Assembly (NCBI RefSeq): GCF_014851395.1
Contig: NW_024041262.1
Coordinates: 12,669,252-12,733,251, forward strand
Direction: 5' to 3'
Source of the DNA: Micropterus salmoides
Taxonomy: Eukaryota > Chordata > Actinopteri > Centrarchiformes > Centrarchidae
Length of the DNA stretch: 64,000 bases
Positions within the stretch are counted from its first letter, which is position 1. Each line of letters opens with the position of its first letter. Below are positions 57,409-64,000 of the stretch, one piece after another. A program made the position numbers and the translations under genes. The notes beneath the pieces were generated by a model that ran no database searches, had not been told where the DNA came from, and was given only the letters and a program-made list of their open reading frames with translations.

Positions 57409-60400
57409 ATGGATAGAAATTACCCGGGAACAGGATTTGGTGATTTGGGCGCAGGAGCAGGATGGAGTTACGAGAGATCGGCAAAAGCAAGGTATGCACT
57501 GGATTCAGACAATGTGCATGCATCACTGGTACTTTGCAGGGCACTGTGTGGGCCATGTAAACAAATTGTCGCCATTGGGTTCATCTATAGTACCATGCCT
57601 TGCCATTATGTGTAGTGCATTGTCATCCAAACAGTTGCATAGTAATAATATTATAAACAGCAATGGAGCAGTGTGCGTGTCGTGGGGGTGGGCGGGGTGG
57701 AGGAAGGAAAGGTTGGGGATATGAATTGAATGTGATTGACAGACGTAGGTTTTAGGTGGACCTGGCGGGGTGGGGGTATGTCTGGAGCATCCATAGGAAT
57801 TATTGTTCCCTGTGTGCAGGCCTGGACACAGACCCTGAGAGATAAATTCACTGGATTGATAGAAACTGCGAAGAGTGCAGACGCAGCAAAGCCCTCACAG
57901 CAGTCCCCCTGACAGACATCAACAAGAAGAATTGATTCATATTAAATGCATTTATTGAAGCATTTTTTTTAATTGTTACATTGTAAAGAAAACTGGCAGT
58001 AAAAAAATCTTAAATGTGAAGGTGGTGCCATTCTACTAAAACTGAGATTTTAAATGCATTTTGCCAAATCGTGATGTAGATAATTGATGGTGGGTTTGGG
58101 GTGGTTTATGTTAATTTGCACAATTAAATTGTGGCGTATCCCCACCGCATCAAACTTGCAATTTGCTGTTTGTCTAAAATGAAAAATAATGGCAGGGTGA
58201 ATTTATAAGATGATGAAAATTGCCTGGACTGTGCAAGATAGCTCTATCTTTAGCTTCACGTTAGCCTGCAAGCTAGCGTTATGTTGCATGGAAGTCAGTC
58301 GAGGCCCGTACACGCAAGCACCATCCCCTCTTATTTTTATTTAGTTGCACAAATTTGAGAGATTTTGACCCAGAGTTGGCTGCCTGATCGTAGTCGAAAG
58401 CCTCCATCCTCCTATGAGAAGTGATATTAGGCTAAGCAAACCTGGCAAGTTGCTGGTGTTTGCATGCAGCTTAGCATGCATTTGCGTCGACCTGCACCGT
58501 CCAGCTGTTGGCTCTGTCGACAAAATCAATGGTTGTAGACAAATTAATCGTTTGTCTTTGGTATAACTTGAGGGAACTGTAATTTTCACTTGGTCCAAAT
58601 GTGCACATTGGTTACCAGAAGTTTATGTACACGTAAAAGACTGGCCTTGCAGTTTGGGCCTAGTCTGCATTTCTTCCATAGCCGTTGTCCATTGCTGCTA
58701 GGCGGTGCGACCAGCAGCAAAAAATGCTAGCATGCTATCTGGCCGGCCAGCCACGCATTTCATCTGTCACTGGTAAAGCAAAGTTCTGCAACTGGCAAAT
58801 ACTTTGCATTGAACAAGAAGGTTATGTATTTTGTACATTTCTAAATGATGTAGTGGCTGGGTCTCGTGGGTCCATTATAATTGCAAATTAATTATCCCAT
58901 TATTTTTTTTCATGACACTTCCATTGCTGGTTTGACAGATTTGCATCTGCTGTAATAGACTTTGGTGTCATGGCTAATAAATGTAGGTATTTATTATTTA
59001 GATATAAGAAATATGTTCCTTCCCCTTAACTTCAAATTTAAATCAGATTTGTCCGGGATGTTGGTTTTCACATGTAGACTACTATTGAGAAGTTGCATAT
59101 GGACACCAAACAAATGAACAGCCTAAAGTTGACATCTGATGTATGGATTTTTAATTGAAGAACAATTTACTTGCATGGTAGATTTTGTACATTTAAGAAG
59201 TGACCCAAGCCTAGACTTTTCTCAAGGGTCACATTTTGGGAAAAGATTAGGTTTATGTAAATGTACTAGGAAATTAATGACCCTTCACAATCCCCCTCCC
59301 CACTCCTCTTCCTCCATAGTCTTGTATATGGGAGTTCCAGATCATCCCACCCTGAGTCTGAGCTCCTTCACCGACAAGCCTACGCCACCCCACACCCTCT
59401 GCAGGGCTATGCCACCAATCACCACCCAGGGAGCTCTGGCCAAGGCGGAGCTTGGGGAGCAGCTGGACGGAGTTTGGGTGAGATAAATGTCATACCTTCC
59501 ATGTCACCACCATAAGGGGCCCCAGCAATGAATAATTGTATCTCTCTACGCAGGCTCCGGTAGATTATTGTCATTGAAAAAATGTGCACATTCTAGCTCA
59601 ATTGAGTTGGAGACTGAGATGTTAAACCTTGATTTCAGGAAAAGCCTGTAGCATTCATTGTCAGTCTACCAATATCTTTGGAGTTCTTTTCAGCAACAGA
59701 ACTGCTGATTCAAATTCTTAATGTTCGTATGTGTGACACCAGGCTTTCTATATAAGCTAAGCTTAATTTTTTTTTGTGATTATGAACAAATATATCATCT
59801 ATATCTCTGCTACTAGCTGTAATTTTCATGTTTCTCTTTCCTTTGCAAAGGTCTGTCAGGGCTCTTTGACACTGGCCTGCACCATGCCAGCCCCTCTGCC
59901 CCCGACGCCTCTGTCATGAATCTGATCTCAGCCCTGGAGTCTCGGGGTCCCCAGCCACCACCCTCTGCCTCCTCCCTTCTCTCCCAGTTCCGCACACCAT
60001 CCTGGCAGACAGGTGGGGCTGTGTTAGATCTTCCCTCATGCGTTGACATTCAAACAGGCCCCACAGTCAATATGACATTTAAAGAACCTCCTAATGTTTG
60101 GCTGCATTATTATTCTGACAGTGTTTGAGTATTTCCATACAACATTTTATTGTAATGCTTTTTGAATACTCTTTCTGGATTTCATTACTTTGTAGTTGAA
60201 ATGACAGCTTGATGGATACCGAGTAATTTTGCAATATGTCTTCCTTTTTTTTTTTAAACAGCGATGCACACGCCTGCTCCACCTGAACTATTCATTTCTG
60301 GAGCCCTTCCTGGCTCTGGCTCCTTCCCCTCCTCTTCAGCTCTCTCAGCCTATCAGCATCCAGCATCCTTCTCCAGCCGCTCCTTTCCTGCCGCCTCCCT

Positions 60401-63400
60401 TTCCCTCCAGGACACGCCCACATTTAGTCCCACATCCAATGGCCTGCTTTCCCCACATGACCCTCTACTACACATCAAGGCCCCTTCCCAGTCCAGCCTG
60501 GGTTTTGATAGACTCCTGTCCTCGCAGGGTGCTGCTGCAGCCGCCTATAGGGGCAGCCAGGATCCCACCAGTGCCACATCAGCCCAGGCGTCCTCTGCCA
60601 GGCACTTGCAGTCACACCAGTTCAACCTGCTTTCATCACAGCTCCAGGACCAGTCGTCCCAGTTGTACAATGCATCAGTCTTCTCCTCAGCCCAACCCCA
60701 GCCTCAGTCCCAATCCCAGTCCAATTCGGCTCAGGAGCGGGCCGTGCCCCGGCAGGACAGTGTTATCAAGCACTACCAGCGGCCCACGCCAGCTCAGTCA
60801 CAGCTCTCATCCTCTGCTGCCCACTCCCTTCAGCATTACCTCAGCTGTGGAGGAGCAGGCTACCAGCAGATTGCCACCCACCACAGGCATGCTGGCCTTT
60901 CTTGCAGCCCACTGGGCGACCAGAGCCCCTCATCTGACCACAAGCCCACCTCTCGCACTGAGCAGTATCGGCCAATCATCCAGCCTCCCTATTCCTCCTC
61001 CTCCTCCTCATCTTCTTCCTCAGCTGGGAAAGGTACCAAAAGCAGCTCTAGCAGTGGCTATTCTTCTGCCAGTTCAGCATCATCCTCAAGAACTCCTCAC
61101 ACCCCCCCTTCTGCTTCCTCTACCTCCTCTTCCTCCTCCTCCTCCTCCGCCACCTCTGGGGCTCATCCTTCCAACTCAATCCCCACCTCCAGCTCTAGCG
61201 CAGCCCCTTCCAGGCAGCAACCGCCCCCTCAGCCGGCTGCTCCTCCCCCAGCCCCTCAGCAGCAGCAGCAGCCCCCTGCCACCTCCACCTCGGCCCCCCA
61301 GTCTCTCGCCAAATCCTGCCTTTCAGGCTATGGGTCTCCTGTGCCCCCAGTGAAGACCCCCACCTCTGCTCTTACAGGTCAAACCCCACCCCAGCAACAG
61401 ACACAGTCATATTCCCCTAATCAGCCCCCACCTTCCCACCTGGCTCAGACCTACGGAGGCTTCAGTTCACCACAAGCCCAAGATCTGAGCTCAGGTACAG
61501 GTGGGAAAGGCTATGGGAGTTTAGGAGGGCGAAGCCAGTCATACTCCACTGATATATATGGAGCTGACTCTGCATATGGATCACTTCCATCCTCTCTAGG
61601 TGGAGCTGGAAGCCCATCATTAGGATACGGAGCCCCAGGTCACTCCCCTGCCCTATTAAGGTCAAGTGGTTCATCAGGTAGTGGAGCATCTGGGGGAGGA
61701 AGCAGTAGTGGCACAGGAAGTGGGAACTCGGGGTCAGGAGGAGCAGCGGGAAATAGTATGACCAATGAGAGAGGTGGAGGTGGTAGTGGTGGAGGGTCGT
61801 ATCATATTCCAGACTCTAGCCCCTCTCCGTCGAGCAACTCAGGCATCATCCGTCCAGGGTTGCACTCCCCAGTGCCCAACTGCCCCACACAATCTCCTGG
61901 AGGTGCAGGCTCAAATAAATACATTTCCTCAGTTCTCTCCCCCACCTTCCTAGCCTCCCCACAGGGCTACCCCGATACCAGAGGCCCCACCTCCCAACCT
62001 CAGTCCTATCATTCCACCTCCTCCAAATCAAAGGCGGACACTTCCATGCTAGGAGTGGGCTCTCAGAGATCCCAAGAGGAAGTAGATGATGACGACGAGT
62101 TCTTGATCCAGCACCTGCTGCAAGCTCAAGCAAGTCCTACTCCCCAGGCAGCTCATCACCATCCTCAACAACAACCCCAACAGACGTCCCAACAAACACA
62201 GCCTCAGCCCCAGTCAGTGCCCCCAACCACTGATTCAGGCAAAGGGCTGAGCTATGACATGGGTAAGACCTCTGAGGAGAGGTACCACCCCCAGAGTGTC
62301 ATACGTACTCACAGTGCCACTTCCACTGCTGGAGTGGGTAATGCAGGGTCTGCAGGGTCCATCTCAGGGCTGGAGAACCAGCTGGAGATGTCACTAAAGA
62401 AACAACAGCAGCAACATCAACAACAACACCATCATCAACAGCAGCAACAGCAAAGAAATGAGAGGTCTGTTGGAAGCAGCAGGAGCAGTGGAGGGAGAGG
62501 CAGCGCCGAACAAGTGCACTCCCACCTCCATCACCATGACAACCTAGGCTCGGTAGTCCATTATGGGCGGGGTGACCCATATACCCAACACTCCCTGGCT
62601 CCCCAACACCCTTCACATAGTCAACACGTGTCCTCACACTCACAGATACCACCCCACACCCAAATGGAACTCCAAAAGAAGCCACAGGAACGAGCTGAAA
62701 TTCCTTACCCTCGGAAAACACCGGAAGTCCAGCAACAGCATTCCCAGTCTCAAGCTGCTGCCTCCCTCATGGACTCGCCCACTGATCAGTCCCGTCAGCC
62801 ACCACACCTGCTCCAGTCAGTGCTGTCCCACACCACCCGCAACAAACTGGATGCCCACCAACAGCACCACAAGATGGACTCTCATCGGCAACACCAACAA
62901 CATCACAAAATGGACTCCCACCAACCACATCAGCAACACCCTAAAATGGATTCTCACCCTCAGCATCAACAGCACCAGAAGATGGACTCCCATCAGCATC
63001 AACAGCACCATAAAATGGACTCTCATCCCCAACAGCAGCAGCACTCTATTAGCCAACAGCAAGCTGTAATGGAAAGTGCTGGTGGGACACTTGGCTCAAG
63101 TAAGCATCAGGCTCAGTCTCAGTCCCAAACCACCCAGCTCCAACTTCAGCTCCAGTCCCAGGCTCTGGAGGTGGCAGCGGCTCACTACAACCACGGGCCC
63201 CCTCCACATCAGCACGAGCAGAGCCAGGTTAAACAAAGCTCTGTGGTGTCCTCCTTGGACATGCTGGAGCGCTCCCTTTCTCAGACGTCCACCACAGACG
63301 TAGCGGTTGCGGAGGACAGACGCGGTGGAGCAGGCAGCGGGGGAAGGAGCGGAGGTAGCGGCGAGCGCCACAGACAGCAGCAGGAGCAGCAGCAGAGGCA

Positions 63401-64000
63401 GCACCCATCCCACCATCAGCCGCAGCAAACCCACCACTCGCAGCAACACTCAGCCTCTGAACTCCATTCCTTCCTCTCTGAGCCTGACATCGGCTTGTCC
63501 GCCCCATCTCACATGCACCATCTTTCCCAGCACCACCCGCAGCAGCAACAGCAGCACCCCAGCTCTCAACACCAACAAACCCACTCTCACCACCCTCACA
63601 CCCAACCCCACCCTCACCACATACCCCCACAGTCGGCCTCAGCCCACTCCCAGTCTCAGCCTGACCCACAGCAGCCACTCTCATCTCAGCTCACCCCTCA
63701 GCAGAGCCAGCTGGACCAACAGCGCTCAGAGCAGCACCAGTTTGACACAGTCAGCCCAGTGGAGAAAGCAGACCAGAATCAACAAAGTAACCGCTTTGTA
63801 CCCCTAACTTCCATCTGCTTCCCAGACTCCCTCCTTCAGGATGAGGACCGCTCCTTTTTTCCAGGAATGGAAGACATGTTTTGTGCAGAGGACTACAAGT
63901 CAAGCTGTGCTGGAGGTGCAGGACCAGGGCAGGAGGAGATGAATGAAAGCCACACCGGGCAAGAGGGAATAGATTCCATGAAAGCTGGACAGAGTGGAGG
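57409..64000 (+). CDS. prr12: Proline-rich protein 12, 5' part (truncated by window end)
   Basis: PRR12 is a large nuclear, chromatin-associated protein linked to human neurodevelopmental and eye disorders; its molecular role is poorly known. Exons: 57409-57491, 59320-59477, 59851-60012, and a giant exon from 60262 that stays open to the window end, giving 1,380 complete codons. Matches to PRR12 are MDRNYPGTGFGDLGAGAGWS, SLVYGSSRSSHPE, QGYATNHHP, GLSGLFDTGLHHA, ASVMNLISALESRGPQP, FRTPSWQTAMHTPAP, ELFISGALPGSGSFPSS, SVIKHYQRP, DDEFLIQHLLQA and, near the end, LTSICFPDSLLQDEDRSFF. Low-complexity stretches are prominent: Ser runs (61000-61200), Gln/His (62396-62455) and a KMDSH repeat (62844-63050). 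Exon 2 adds about 17 residues (GSSGQGGAWGAAGRSLG) before GLSGLF. Missing beyond the window are the AT-hook-like and C-terminal conserved parts. Confidence 0.92.
57492..59319. other. prr12 intron 1, no gene
   Basis: AT-rich single-copy-looking sequence; no exon or repeat family recognised. Confidence 0.5.
62844..63050 (+). repeat. prr12: In-frame tandem repeat KMDSH + His/Gln spacer in prr12
   Basis: A degenerate KLDAH unit followed by five KMDSH units, each trailed by a 5-8 residue His/Gln spacer (HRQHQQHH, HQPHQQHP, HPQHQQHQ, HQHQQHH, HPQQQQHS). It covers about residues 996-1064. The DNA units of about 33-39 bases are similar but not identical, and all keep the reading frame. Confidence 0.9.

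Noticed and set aside
60229..61353. 374-codon Pro/Ser/Leu-rich open frame on the + strand
   Set aside because: It is the wrong frame of the giant prr12 exon; the true frame begins in phase at 60262 and matches PRR12 to the window end.
62299..63684. Several antisense and shifted open frames of 75-168 codons over the prr12 exon
   Set aside because: They are produced by the GC-rich, Gln/His/Ser repeat composition and have no recognisable protein content.

Overview
The window is nuclear DNA of a ray-finned (teleost) fish. Every gene is split into many short exons with GT-AG introns. The encoded proteins are vertebrate-specific (Dnaaf3, troponin T, CPT1, BRSK1, PRR12). The non-coding DNA carries teleost-type debris: a long-TIR Tc1 deletion derivative, hAT-like non-autonomous elements, LINE 3' tails and several microsatellites. 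Exons were joined by hand so that phases match; all introns used start GT and end AG.

Layout from left to right. (1) 1-521: a decayed LINE fragment between 10-bp direct repeats. (2) 628-5450, + strand: dnaaf3, preceded by an RFX-type X-box and a probable non-coding first exon. (3) 5907-8177, - strand: slow-type troponin T (tnnt1), tail-to-tail with dnaaf3. (4) 8640-13580: gene-free DNA with an LTR-like repeat, the Tc1 derivative, a (TG)41 tract and a hAT-like fragment. (5) 13859-15626, + strand: a secreted tandem C-type lectin. (6) 17982-30938, - strand (probable 5' UTR exon near 35271-35450): a complete carnitine palmitoyltransferase 1 gene that looks most like CPT1C. (7) 38366-48631, - strand: complete brsk1, with a GC-rich 5' region to about 50060. 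(8) 53527-54450, - strand: a two-exon, 49-residue twin-CX9C protein resembling COX17 but lacking its copper site. (9) 57409-64000, + strand: prr12, cut by the window end inside its giant exon.

The genes do not form one pathway. The order dnaaf3-tnnt1-cpt1c-brsk1-prr12 combines neighbours that in human lie in two parts of chromosome 19q (DNAAF3/TNNT1/BRSK1 in 19q13.42; PRR12/CPT1C in 19q13.33). That synteny supports the orthology calls.

The most novel items are the COX17-like mini-gene without the CC copper motif, the fish CPT1C-type gene with intact catalytic and malonyl-CoA-site residues, and a (TG)n tract abutting a frame-preserving brsk1 exon. Also notable are an X-box upstream of dnaaf3 and an expanded KMDSH/His-Gln repeat in Prr12.
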